A stretch of DNA of 64,000 nt from an uncultured Veillonellaceae bacterium (GTDB lineage: Bacteria > Bacillota > Negativicutes > Veillonellales > Dialisteraceae): positions 62,001 to 126,000 of the forward strand of contig CASEBK010000031.1 of NCBI GenBank assembly GCA_949286115.1, written 5' to 3'. Both the position numbers and the translations under genes were made by a program. Shown here piece by piece: positions 38,051-46,566 of this stretch. Every line of letters starts with the position of its first letter. The first letter of the stretch is position 1. The notes below the pieces were generated by a model. That model saw only the letters and a list, made by a program, of their open reading frames with translations. It ran no database searches and had not been told where the DNA came from.

Positions 38051-39340
38051 TTATTCCTCCGTGTCTCTGCCCTTGTCAGAGAACGTAAATTCTACGCCGT
38101 ACAGGTCGACTGTATCGCCTTCCTGGATGCCTTCTTTTTTCAGAAGTCGGTCCAGGCCCATGTATTTCCACGCTCGCTCGAAGCGCCGCAGCGAGAACGC
38201 GTCGTCGAAATTCGTCATGTTGACCAGCTTTTCCACTCGCTTGCCTTTTACGAAATACACGCCGTCTTCAACGGTGATCTCGAATTCATCTTTCGGCACA
38301 TCATAGACGATGGTCTTCTCCGGTGCCGCTTCGGGAAGCGCCGGCGTTTCCTGAAGGATCTGCCAGGCCCGCTCCATGAGCGGCTTGACGCCTTCCCCGG
38401 TGAGCGTACAGATGGGGAAACATTCGAAGCCCTCCGCTTCGATCTTCTGCTGCAGTTCGGCGAGCTCTTCCGGAGTGACAATGAGATCGATCTTGTTGAG
38501 CGCGACGATCTGCTTTTTCTTCGCAAGAGCCGGACTGTACAGTTCCAGTTCGTTGTTGATGACGTGAAAGTCCTCAAAAGGATCGCGCCCTTCGCTCCCC
38601 GCCGCATCCAGCACATGGATGAGCACGCGGGTCCGCTCTACATGGCGGAGGAAATCATGGCCGAGACCCACGCCGCGGCTCGCTCCCTCGATGAGTCCGG
38701 GGATATCCGCCATGATGAAGCTCCTGTCGTCGGAGAGCGCCACCACGCCAAGGTGCGGCGTGAGCGTCGTGAAATGATACGCCGCCACTTCCGGCCGAGC
38801 GCCGGACACTTTGCGGATCAGGCTCGATTTACCTACACTGGGGAATCCGAGCAGCCCCACATCGGCCAGCACCTTCAGCTCAAGGCGGATCTCTTTCATC
38901 TCGCCGGGCTCGCCTTTTTCCGCATAGGTAGGCGCACGGACGGCGCTCGTCGCAAAGTGCGCGTTGCCCCGACCGCCGCGGCCGCCTTTCACGAGAAGAG
39001 CCTCCTGCCCTTCATGGGTCATGTCAGCCAGGAGCTCGTCTGTTTTCACGTCATACACCATGGTGCCCAGCGGCACTTTAATGATCACATCGTCGGCAGA
39101 CTTGCCGTACATGTCTTTGGACCCGCCGTTCTCGCCGTTTTTGGCGGCGAATTTTCTGTGGCGGCGGAAATCCATGAGCGTATTCATATTGCTCACGGCG
39201 CGAATGATGACGGACCCGCCTTCCCCGCCATCGCCGCCGCTGGGACCGCCGCGGGGCACGTATTTCTCCCGGCGGAAGGAGACCATCCCGTCTCCCCCTG
39301 CACCGGACTGCACAATGATCCTTGCTTTGTCGATGAACAT
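38051..39340 (-). CDS. obg: GTPase Obg
   Basis: 429 residues from MFIDKARIIVQSGAGGDGMV (GGAGTAAAGGA upstream); the open frame upstream crosses the promoter and is not coding. The Gly-rich Obg fold (residues 1-158) is followed by the G domain with P-loop GFPSVGKSSL, DIPGLIEGAS and NKIDL. The C-terminal OCT domain (YDVPKDEFEITVEDGVYFVK...) is characteristic of Gram-positive Obg. It acts in 50S assembly and stress signalling. Confidence 0.97.
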   Translation of the reverse strand: MFIDKARIIVQSGAGGDGMVSFRREKYVPRGGPSGGDGGEGGSVIIRAVSNMNTLMDFRRHRKFAAKNGENGGSKDMYGKSADDVIIKVPLGTMVYDVKTDELLADMTHEGQEALLVKGGRGGRGNAHFATSAVRAPTYAEKGEPGEMKEIRLELKVLADVGLLGFPSVGKSSLIRKVSGARPEVAAYHFTTLTPHLGVVALSDDRSFIMADIPGLIEGASRGVGLGHDFLRHVERTRVLIHVLDAAGSEGRDPFEDFHVINNELELYSPALAKKKQIVALNKIDLIVTPEELAELQQKIEAEGFECFPICTLTGEGVKPLMERAWQILQETPALPEAAPEKTIVYDVPKDEFEITVEDGVYFVKGKRVEKLVNMTNFDDAFSLRRFERAWKYMGLDRLLKKEGIQEGDTVDLYGVEFTFSDKGRDTEE

Positions 39341-39406
39341 TCCTTTACTCCTGTGCGCTACACCGGCAAAAGACTCCTGTCCGCCGGGCATACATATGTA
39401 ATTTAT

Positions 39407-39436
39407 ATTATATCGTAAACGCCGGAAAAACGAAAA
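39407..39436 (-). promoter_or_regulatory. Promoter of the obg operon
   Basis: TATAAT on the minus strand (39412-39407) with TTTTCG 18 bases upstream. It lies after the ctpA terminator and about 65 bases before the obg start, so the obg-to-cvfB genes form their own transcription unit. Confidence 0.5.
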
Positions 39437-39486
39437 GGCCTTTGCCAAATTTCCCCATCTTTTGCGCTGGTGAAGCCGGCGTCCGT

Positions 39487-39509
39487 AAAAAAAGAGCCCC
39501 ACGCGGGGC
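39487..39509 (-). terminator. Terminator after ctpA
   Basis: GCCCC (39496-39500) and GGGGC (39505-39509) pair around ACGC and, on the minus strand, are followed by seven T (39493-39487 side). Confidence 0.7.
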
Positions 39510-39524
39510 GGAGCTCCTACTGTT

Positions 39525-40679
39525 TCATGAATAATCTTCTGTCTGAAGAGCTTCTATAGCGGCATGGAGCACCGTATCCGACGCGGGGTCGAAGAGAAGA
39601 CCGGTCTGCATGACCGCAAGATCAGGTTGGATACCGATTTTGTCGATATGCCGTCCGGCGGCGGTCAGATACTGCGCGACGGAGAGCTTCAGCGCTTCGT
39701 CATTTTCCAGAGGGTGGATGACCTGCACGGTCCCTTTGCCAAAACTGCGCTCTCCGATGACGAGCCCGGCGCCTCTGTCCTGCACGGCTCCGGCAAGGAT
39801 CTCGGAAGCAGACGCACTGTTTCTGTCGATGAGCACTGCAAGGGGAATGGGATGATCCGTGCCGCTCACAGAAAATTCCTGTCGGTTCCCATTCTTTTCC
39901 TGGTAACTCACCACGGGACCTGCGGTGAGGATCTGATCGGCGACAGCAACCACCGCGTCGATGAGGCCGCCGGGATTCATGCGCAGGTCGATGATGAGCT
40001 CCTTCATACCTTTGTCTGCGAGCGCTTCATATTGCGAACGGAATTCATCTGGCGTATGCGATGCGAAGGAATAGATGTGGATATATCCGATGCCGTCTGC
40101 GGCCATGGTGCTGCTCACCGTAGGGAGACTCACATTGGAGCGTTCCACCTGGAAGGTCTTTTCCTCTTCACCTCGGAAGACAGTGATCTCCACCGATGTG
40201 CCTGATTTCCCGCGAATGCGTCCTGCTGCGTCGGTGATATCCATGGTGCTCGCGGATGTACCGTTGATGGCGAGGATCTCATCGCCAGGCAGAAGTCCTG
40301 CGCTCTCTGCAGCGCTTCCCGGAAATACGGACAAAACGTAGATGTACCCGTCGTGATCAGCGCCGATGACCACACCGATGCCTCCGTATTCACCGTTCGT
40401 CTGCTCCATGAGACTGTCGTATGAGTCGCCGGAGAGGAACTGGGAATAGGGATCACCCAGCGCGGCCACCATGCCCCCCGCCGCTCCGGATAGAAGCTCC
40501 GTATCCGACACGGAGCGAAAATATTCCTGATGGATAGACCGATAGGTCTGGATCAGGCGGAACAGTGCTGCCGGGTCATCCGTCGCCGTAAGGAGCGAAA
40601 GTCCAGACAGCGAGACAGAGCCGGCCGCGACCGACGTCACCCACAGGAGAAGCATCTTCTTTTTGATGGAAAGTTTCAT
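39525..40679 (-). CDS. ctpA: C-terminal processing peptidase, S41 family
   Basis: 384 residues. An N-terminal membrane anchor (LLLWVTSVAAGSVSLSGLSL) is followed by a PDZ domain (GGIGVVIGADHDGYIYVLSV, about residues 97-180) and the S41 domain. The catalytic Ser is in RNSASASEIL (about residue 290) and Lys in SFGKGTVQ (about 315). CtpA enzymes degrade or trim envelope proteins, often division or cell-wall hydrolase partners, which fits its place after the M23 activator and ftsEX. Confidence 0.92.
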   Translation of the reverse strand: MKLSIKKKMLLLWVTSVAAGSVSLSGLSLLTATDDPAALFRLIQTYRSIHQEYFRSVSDTELLSGAAGGMVAALGDPYSQFLSGDSYDSLMEQTNGEYGGIGVVIGADHDGYIYVLSVFPGSAAESAGLLPGDEILAINGTSASTMDITDAAGRIRGKSGTSVEITVFRGEEEKTFQVERSNVSLPTVSSTMAADGIGYIHIYSFASHTPDEFRSQYEALADKGMKELIIDLRMNPGGLIDAVVAVADQILTAGPVVSYQEKNGNRQEFSVSGTDHPIPLAVLIDRNSASASEILAGAVQDRGAGLVIGERSFGKGTVQVIHPLENDEALKLSVAQYLTAAGRHIDKIGIQPDLAVMQTGLLFDPASDTVLHAAIEALQTEDYS

Positions 40680-40700
40680 GGAAGCCTCAGATACGGAAAA

Positions 40701-40734
40701 ACCGAAGGAAGGAGCCGGATGCCTTTCCTTCGGT
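40701..40734. terminator. Terminator between M23 gene and ctpA
   Basis: ACCGAAGGAA (40701-40710) pairs with TTCCTTCGGT (40725-40734). The minus strand continues with TTTTT. Partial read-through into ctpA is possible. Confidence 0.7.
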
Positions 40735-40748
40735 TGAAAATGGAGGAG

Positions 40749-41885
40749 TTACAGATAGCCCATCGGATCGACCGGCGAGCCGTTGATGCGGACTTCGAAA
40801 TGGCAGTGCGGCCCGGTGACGTTGCCGGTCTGTCCGGAATAGGCCACCACTTCGCCCTTGGAGACAGACTGCCCTGCTCCTGCGATGAGACTGCTGTTGT
40901 GCGCGTAGAGCGTCTGGATGCCGTTCCCGTGGTCGATGATGATCGTATACCCGTAGCCGCTGATCCAGTCGGCTTCGATCACGGTGCCGCTGTCGGCTGC
41001 ATGGACCGGAGTCCCTTCCGGCACGCCGATATCCATGCCAGCATGGGATATCTCGATGCCGAAGATCGGATGGATACGGTAGCCGAAAGGCGATGTGATG
41101 GGGCCGCTGCACGGCCAAGAGAGCTGCCCTGTGCCGACGACGCCGGTATAGCCACCGCCTGCCTGCTGCTCCCGGAGCCGGGCTTCGATCTTTGCCTGCA
41201 CGTCCGCGCTGGCCTGCTGCAGTTCGCTTTCGAGCTGTTCCGCCGCTGCGCGGTGTGCCTGTGCTTCTTCGAGGGCACGCTGCTGCTCCACTTTCTTCGC
41301 TTCGATTGCTTCCTGCGCCTTCACTGCATCGGCTTCAAGGGCATCGAGCTGCGCCTTTTCCTGCTCCAGCTCTGCCCTCTTGGCTTCGATCTGGCGCTGC
41401 TGCTCCTGTATCTCAAGGATCAGCGAGAAATCAGCGCGAATGATCCGCTTCAGGAGCTCCAACCGATTCGCGAAGTCGCTGAAACTCTTTGAGCCGATGA
41501 TGACATCTACATAGTTCAGCTGCCCGTGCATGTAGATCGCGCGCACGCGTCTGGCCAGAACGGCCTGACGCGCATGAAGCGCGTCCAGTGCCCGCTGCAA
41601 AGCGAGCTCATTCTGTCGGATCTGCTCATTGAGGCGCGCCTGCTCGCCGCGAATCCGCGAGAGCTCAGCGTTGGCTGCATCCAATTCCGTCTGAATGGCG
41701 TCCAGTCGGTCCATGACCGCCTGAATGACCTCTTTCGCATTGGCCTGATCCGCCTGTGCTGCCGAGATCTGGCTCTGGATGTCGGCCAGCTGGTCTTCCA
41801 GATCGTCTGCGACGGATGGCACGGCCGCGCCGGTGACGATGACGGCGGCAAGGAGCGCGGCCGTCCAGGTATGATACCGTTTCAT
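40749..41885 (-). CDS. envC: EnvC-like murein hydrolase activator (coiled coil plus M23)
   Basis: 378 residues. A signal peptide (WTAALLAAVIVTGAAVPSVA) leads into about 200 residues of coiled coil (DLEDQLADIQSQISAAQADQ onward), then a LytM/M23 domain. The zinc ligands look intact: His and Asp in SHAGMDIG and His-x-His in GPHCHFEV, so unlike E. coli EnvC it may itself be an active endopeptidase. It follows ftsX by four bases, matching the FtsEX-EnvC/PcsB system that couples division to cell-wall cutting. Confidence 0.88.
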   Translation of the reverse strand: MKRYHTWTAALLAAVIVTGAAVPSVADDLEDQLADIQSQISAAQADQANAKEVIQAVMDRLDAIQTELDAANAELSRIRGEQARLNEQIRQNELALQRALDALHARQAVLARRVRAIYMHGQLNYVDVIIGSKSFSDFANRLELLKRIIRADFSLILEIQEQQRQIEAKRAELEQEKAQLDALEADAVKAQEAIEAKKVEQQRALEEAQAHRAAAEQLESELQQASADVQAKIEARLREQQAGGGYTGVVGTGQLSWPCSGPITSPFGYRIHPIFGIEISHAGMDIGVPEGTPVHAADSGTVIEADWISGYGYTIIIDHGNGIQTLYAHNSSLIAGAGQSVSKGEVVAYSGQTGNVTGPHCHFEVRINGSPVDPMGYL

Positions 41886-41889
41886 AGGC

Positions 41890-42774
41890 TCACACTTTCA
41901 TATATTTCCGAATGGAGATCGCGCTGCCCAGTGCGCCGATCAGAATGCCTGCGCCGAGGAGAAGCAGCGTCACGTGGAGCATGAAGGGATAGATACCGAT
42001 GAACGGGATGAAAAGAAGTCCCGCCGCGGCCGCTTCATCGAGCATGACTTTGTACAGCTCCCACAGCACGGCAGACGCGATGCCTGAGCCCACGAGGCCG
42101 ATGATCATGCCTTCAAAAAGGAACGGCCAGCGGATGAAGCTGTTCGTCGCACCAACGTATTTCATGATCTGGATCTCTCTGCGCCGGGCAAAGACGGTCA
42201 GACGGATCGTATTGGAAATGATAAAGAGCTCTGCTCCGGCGAGGAACACGATGAGCACGATGCCGCTCACGCGGATGGCCTGAGAGACTTTGTAGAGCTG
42301 CTCGATAATGTCCTGTCCATACTGGACCGATTCGACTTCCTCGTATTTGGCAACAGCGGCCGCAGCTGATTTCAGTGCTTCCGGATCGCTGAAGGAGAGC
42401 TGATAAGATGAGGGCAGCGGATTGCCGTTCACGGCATCGAGAATGCCGGCCTGATCGCCCAGACGTTCCCGGAATTCCTCCATGGCCTGGTCTTTATTCG
42501 TAAAGGACAGATTGGACAGCTCAGGCAGCGCTTTGAGCCGGCGTCCTACGCCCATCACCTGTTCGGTCGTCAATCCGTCTTTGAGGTACACGCTCATTTC
42601 TACCTGGCTCTCCAGATAGCCTGCCATATGATTCATGTTCAGCACGACAGCAAGAAACACGCCGAGGATGAACATGGACAGCGTCACCGTTAGAACGGAG
42701 GCCACGGCCATGAACTTGTTGCGCACGAGAGAGTGCAGCGTCTCTTTCAAAAAATAGCCGAGCGAACTAAACAT
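41890..42774 (-). CDS. ftsX: Cell-division protein FtsX
   Basis: 294 residues from [20 protein letters not shown], the ATG eleven bases after GGGAGG; an ATG three codons earlier touches the site. The first membrane helix (FMAVASVLTVTLSMFILGVF) is followed by an extracellular domain (about residues 45-165) and three more helices, the usual FtsX topology. It transmits FtsE ATPase action to the M23 protein encoded next. It overlaps the ftsE stop. Confidence 0.95.
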   Translation of the reverse strand: MFSSLGYFLKETLHSLVRNKFMAVASVLTVTLSMFILGVFLAVVLNMNHMAGYLESQVEMSVYLKDGLTTEQVMGVGRRLKALPELSNLSFTNKDQAMEEFRERLGDQAGILDAVNGNPLPSSYQLSFSDPEALKSAAAAVAKYEEVESVQYGQDIIEQLYKVSQAIRVSGIVLIVFLAGAELFIISNTIRLTVFARRREIQIMKYVGATNSFIRWPFLFEGMIIGLVGSGIASAVLWELYKVMLDEAAAAGLLFIPFIGIYPFMLHVTLLLLGAGILIGALGSAISIRKYMKV

Positions 42775-43456
42775 GCAGATCATAGCCTCCCTTTTTCACG
42801 TCGCTGACGATATGGCCGTCTTCGATGCTGACGACACGCTTATGCATGGCATTCACCAGCTCTTTATTGTGCGTCACCATGATGATCGTCGTGCCCATGT
42901 GATTGATGTTATTGAAAAGCTCCATGATCTCTTCCGATGTGGCCGGATCAAGGTTGCCCGTCGGTTCATCGGCAATGAGAAGTGTCGGCCGGTTCACCAG
43001 GGCCCGGGCAATGGCCACGCGCTGCTGCTCGCCGCCGGAGAGCTGGGTCGGATACTCGCCCGCTTTGTTCCGGAGGTTGACCAGATCAAGCACGCGGTTC
43101 ACCTTTTCCCGGATCTCTTTAGAGCGCTGCACGCCGGTGACGCGCAGAACGAAGGCGATATTTTCAAAGACTGTCTTTTCTGTGAGCAGTCGGAAATCCT
43201 GGAAGACGATGCCCAGTTTCCTCCGATAATACGGCACGCGGCTCTTCTTCAGCTTATTGACTTCTACCCCGTTGACGATGACAGAGCCCTTGTACGGCAC
43301 CAGTTCGTGCGTGAGCATCTTGATGAATGTGGATTTCCCCGCGCCGGATGGGCCGACGATGAAAACGAATTCGCCTTTATCTACGTGGATATTGATATCC
43401 CGCAGTGCGATCCGCGTTTTGGTGTACTCGATATATACGTGTTCCAGCGTGATCAT
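42767..43456 (-). CDS. ftsE: Cell-division ATPase FtsE
   Basis: 229 residues. Walker A is [12 protein letters not shown], the signature [15 protein letters not shown], Walker [14 protein letters not shown]. Together with FtsX it forms an ABC-type mechanotransmitter at the septum. A strong promoter lies 90 bases upstream. Confidence 0.96.
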   Translation of the reverse strand: MITLEHVYIEYTKTRIALRDINIHVDKGEFVFIVGPSGAGKSTFIKMLTHELVPYKGSVIVNGVEVNKLKKSRVPYYRRKLGIVFQDFRLLTEKTVFENIAFVLRVTGVQRSKEIREKVNRVLDLVNLRNKAGEYPTQLSGGEQQRVAIARALVNRPTLLIADEPTGNLDPATSEEIMELFNNINHMGTTIIMVTHNKELVNAMHKRVVSIEDGHIVSDVKKGGYDLHV

Positions 43457-43543
43457 ACGTGTTCTCCAATGATGAATGCTTCGGTCAGGCTCCTGGCCCT
43501 GCCGATCTGACGCCGCCGCCTTGTTCCTGGCGGTACTCTTACT

Positions 43544-43572
43544 TTTATAATCTACTTTTGGAAAATCCGCAA
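43544..43572 (-). promoter_or_regulatory. Promoter of ftsE-ftsX-envC
   Basis: TTGCGG (43572-43567), 17 bases, TATAAA (43549-43544) on the minus strand. It lies between the transketolase terminator and ftsE. The leader between it and ftsE is GC-rich and shows no gene. Confidence 0.6.
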
Positions 43573-43654
43573 GTCATTTCACCCGTTTTTACGGGGGAAG
43601 GCACCGCACTGACGCGGAAAGAAGCCTGCCATGAAACGGGAGCCGGGCAAACGA

Positions 43655-43686
43655 AAAACGGCCCTGCCCGATACGGAACAGGACCG
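43655..43686 (-). terminator. Terminator after transketolase genes
   Basis: CGGTCCTG pairs with CAGGGCCG around an eleven-base loop and is followed by TTTTT on the minus strand. Confidence 0.7.
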
Positions 43687-43701
43687 ATTTGCATTTGCCC
43701 T

Positions 43702-44637
43702 TTATTTTTTCTTATACAGTCGAAGCGCAGTTTCTGCGATGTGCGCCGCAGTGAGGCCGTAGGCTTTCAGCAGGTCGTCCGCCTTGCCCGACTCGCCGAA
43801 GCTGTCTTCCACGCCCACCATCGACATGAGGACCGGACAATGTTTGACCACCACTTCTGCTACAGCGCTGCCAAGGCCGCCCTTCACGGAATGTTCTTCC
43901 GCCGTGACGATCGCACCGGTCTCATTCGCCGCTTTAATGATGGCTTCCTCATCGATCGGTTTGATGGAGCTCATATTGATGACCCGTGCAGTGATGCCGG
44001 CTCCCCTCAGGATATCTGCCGCCTGAAGCGCCTTCCCGACCATGATGCCGCAGGCGATGATGGTGATGTCATATCCCTTGCGGAGGATGGACGCTTTCCC
44101 CGGAATAAAAGGCGTATCCGGCGCGGTGACATCTTCACATTTGGCGCGGCCCATGCGGATATAGACCGGTCCGTGGTAGGAAGCGGCCCATTTGACGGCC
44201 CCCTTCGTTTCTTCCGCATCGGCTGGAACGATGACCGTCATGTTCGGGAGGACGCGCATCAGCGCGATGTCTTCGAGCATCTGATGGGTCGCGCCATCTT
44301 CGCCGACGGTGAGTCCCGCGTGAGTCAGCGCCACCTTTACATTGAGTTTCGGGTAGCAGATGGAATTGCGGATCTGTTCATAAGCTCTGCCTGCGCCGAA
44401 GATGGCAAACGTCGAGGCGAAGGGTATCTTTCCTGCCGCTGCAAGACCTGCCGCGACGCTCATCATATTTCCTTCGGCGATGCCGCAGTCGAAGAAGCGA
44501 TCCGGATAGACTTTGGCGAAATCCTGCGTTTTGGTCGATGCGGACAGATCGGCGTCGAGAACGACCAGATCGGGATAGACTGCTCCCAGTTCTTTCAATG
44601 CTTCGCCGTATGCATCACGAGTTGCCTTCCCCATCAT
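43702..44637 (-). CDS. Transketolase, C-terminal subunit
   Basis: 311 residues from MMGKATRDAYGEALKELGAV, start overlapping the stop of the N-terminal subunit gene. It contains the pyrimidine-binding domain (VVLDADLSASTKTQDFAKVY; FDCGIAEGNMMSVAAGLAAA) and the C-terminal domain (VVTAEEHSVKGGLGSAVAEV). Together with the N-terminal subunit it moves two-carbon units between sugar phosphates. Split transketolases are normal in many anaerobes, so this is not a broken gene. Confidence 0.94.
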   Translation of the reverse strand: MMGKATRDAYGEALKELGAVYPDLVVLDADLSASTKTQDFAKVYPDRFFDCGIAEGNMMSVAAGLAAAGKIPFASTFAIFGAGRAYEQIRNSICYPKLNVKVALTHAGLTVGEDGATHQMLEDIALMRVLPNMTVIVPADAEETKGAVKWAASYHGPVYIRMGRAKCEDVTAPDTPFIPGKASILRKGYDITIIACGIMVGKALQAADILRGAGITARVINMSSIKPIDEEAIIKAANETGAIVTAEEHSVKGGLGSAVAEVVVKHCPVLMSMVGVEDSFGESGKADDLLKAYGLTAAHIAETALRLYKKK

Positions 44638-45470
44638 TCTGCCTCCTCTACTTCTTTCACGAACTGTACGCACTGCTCTTCCGTCGGCGCTTTGCCGTGC
44701 CAGCCTACCTGGCCTTCCACTTCCGGCACGCCCTTGCCTTTGATCGTCTTCATAATGATGACGGACGGCTGTCCCTTGACGACTCTGGCTTCCTCAATGG
44801 CTTCATGAAGCGACTGGAAATCATGACCGTCGGCGTGCGCCACATGCCAGCCGAAGGCTTTGAATTTCTCATCGATCGGCTCGGGAGAAAGGACATCCGT
44901 GATCTTTCCGTCGATCTGAAGGCCGTTATTATCTACGAAAGCGAGCAGATTGTCCAGTTTATAGTGATGGGCAAACATGGCGGCTTCCCAGATCTGCCCT
45001 TCCTCCAACTCGCCGTCGCCGAGGATCGCATAGACTCGCCAGACGGCATGATCCAGCTTGCCGGCCACCGCCATGCCGCAGGCCGCGCTGAACCCCTGCC
45101 CCAGGGAACCCGTCGTCATGTCTACACCGGGGGTATGTTTCATATCCGGATGCCCCTGAAGCACGGCTCCTTCCTGACGGAGATGATCCAGCCATTCTTT
45201 TGGGAAGTACCCCTTTTCAGCAAGAGCCGCATAAAGGCACGGCGCGCCGTGTCCTTTGGAGAGGACCAAACGATCCCGATCTGCCTTCTGCGGATCGGCC
45301 GGATCGACGTTCATCTCCCGAAAATACAGAAGCGTCATCACATCGGCGATCGAGAGCGAACCGCCGGTATGGCCGGAGCTGGCTTTCGTGATCATTTTCA
45401 GAATATCCACCCGAAGCTGTTTGGCTTTTTCACGGAGTGCCCTGATTTCTTCCGCTGTCAATTTTTCCAT
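44634..45470 (-). CDS. Transketolase, N-terminal subunit
   Basis: 278 residues with the thiamine-diphosphate domain: KASSGHTGGSLSIADVMTLL, LVLSKGHGAPCLYAALAEKG, GSLGQGFSAACGMAVAGKLD and LGDGELEEGQIWEAAMFA with NNGLQIDG. It pairs with the downstream C-terminal subunit. It follows csaB by ten bases. Confidence 0.95.
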   Translation of the reverse strand: MEKLTAEEIRALREKAKQLRVDILKMITKASSGHTGGSLSIADVMTLLYFREMNVDPADPQKADRDRLVLSKGHGAPCLYAALAEKGYFPKEWLDHLRQEGAVLQGHPDMKHTPGVDMTTGSLGQGFSAACGMAVAGKLDHAVWRVYAILGDGELEEGQIWEAAMFAHHYKLDNLLAFVDNNGLQIDGKITDVLSPEPIDEKFKAFGWHVAHADGHDFQSLHEAIEEARVVKGQPSVIIMKTIKGKGVPEVEGQVGWHGKAPTEEQCVQFVKEVEEAE

Positions 45471-45480
45471 CTTGTCCCCC

Positions 45481-46566
45481 TTAGTGTTTCACTACGTCCT
45501 GTAGGATCTGAACGGTTTCTTCTGCTTTTTTCCGGAGCGCTTCGACGGCTTCCCACGAGCCGAAAGAAGTGCGCCCGGAAAGGAGCGCTTCTGTTTTATT
45601 ATACAATTTTTCCGCATCGAATGCAGAGATCGGGAAGATCGCCTCCTGCCCGACGGCGCGCAGGAAATTATCGATCTTCGGATCATAGGATATCCCGATG
45701 AAAGGCACATGCATGAGCGCTGCGAAGATCAGTGCGTGAAGGCGCATCCCTACGAGCAGATCCAGACTGCCGATGATCGACATGAGCTCCGGTGCAGAGA
45801 ACGTACCTTCCAAAAAGCGGAAATGCTCCGGTTTCCGGCGGCAAAGCCGCTCTGCCATCTGCTGATCCTCCGGCCACTGCATGGGTATAAAGAGGACTGT
45901 CCAATCTTCTTCAGCCAGCCGGTCGAGATAATCGCCAAACGGTTCTGCCCACCGGTCGGCATCCAGCCAGTTCCGCACGGAAATGCCGATGACTTTCTTC
46001 CCGACCGATATCCCGGCCTGCCGCAGGATCTCCTGCCCTCTGTCCAAAGGCACCCTCGGCAGTGAAAATACGGAATCTGCCGTCGTATAGACCGGCGCCC
46101 GCACGCCCAGCGATTCCAGAAGTTTCCGTGACTTCTCATCACGCACAGTGATCGCATCCACATGAGACAAAACGTGCCCCAGAAGAGAACATACCCATTT
46201 TCGGCGGAGCGGCCCTATGCCCTGACCGTATAGGAAGACCCTCTTTCGACAAAGGATTCCTGCAAGGATAATGGACAGGTAATACAGAAGGCTGCGGCTG
46301 CTCGTCACGTCCTGCAGGAGGCTTCCCCCGCCGCTGATCAGGAGATCGCAGGAAAGAAGGCTTCGCCCGATGGAAAGACCGCCGAAACGCGGGATGGCTT
46401 TCGTGTGAAAGCGCCGCGCCGTCTCTTCCGGCTTTCCGGAGATGACAGTCGTCTCCACATCGGGAAATACTTCTCGAAGAGCCCGGAGGATCGCATAGAG
46501 CATCGCTTCGTCTCCGGCGTTGCTGAACCCGTAGTAGCCGGAGATCACTACCTTATACCCGGCCAT
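45481..46566 (-). CDS. csaB: Polysaccharide pyruvyl transferase CsaB
   Basis: 361 residues. The opening VVISGYYGFSNAGDEAMLYA and LLISGGGSLLQDVTSSRSLL are characteristic of CsaB, and LVGMRLHALIFAALMHVPFI is the conserved C-terminal motif. CsaB adds pyruvate ketals to cell-wall polysaccharide, which in Bacillus anchors SLH-domain surface proteins. It overlaps the DUF5693 gene by 14 bases; the two are commonly paired. Confidence 0.9.
   Translation of the reverse strand: MAGYKVVISGYYGFSNAGDEAMLYAILRALREVFPDVETTVISGKPEETARRFHTKAIPRFGGLSIGRSLLSCDLLISGGGSLLQDVTSSRSLLYYLSIILAGILCRKRVFLYGQGIGPLRRKWVCSLLGHVLSHVDAITVRDEKSRKLLESLGVRAPVYTTADSVFSLPRVPLDRGQEILRQAGISVGKKVIGISVRNWLDADRWAEPFGDYLDRLAEEDWTVLFIPMQWPEDQQMAERLCRRKPEHFRFLEGTFSAPELMSIIGSLDLLVGMRLHALIFAALMHVPFIGISYDPKIDNFLRAVGQEAIFPISAFDAEKLYNKTEALLSGRTSFGSWEAVEALRKKAEETVQILQDVVKH

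Noticed and set aside
43702-45470. Split transketolase as a frameshifted pseudogene
   Set aside because: Two coupled subunit genes with proper start and stop are normal in many anaerobes, and both halves keep their motifs.
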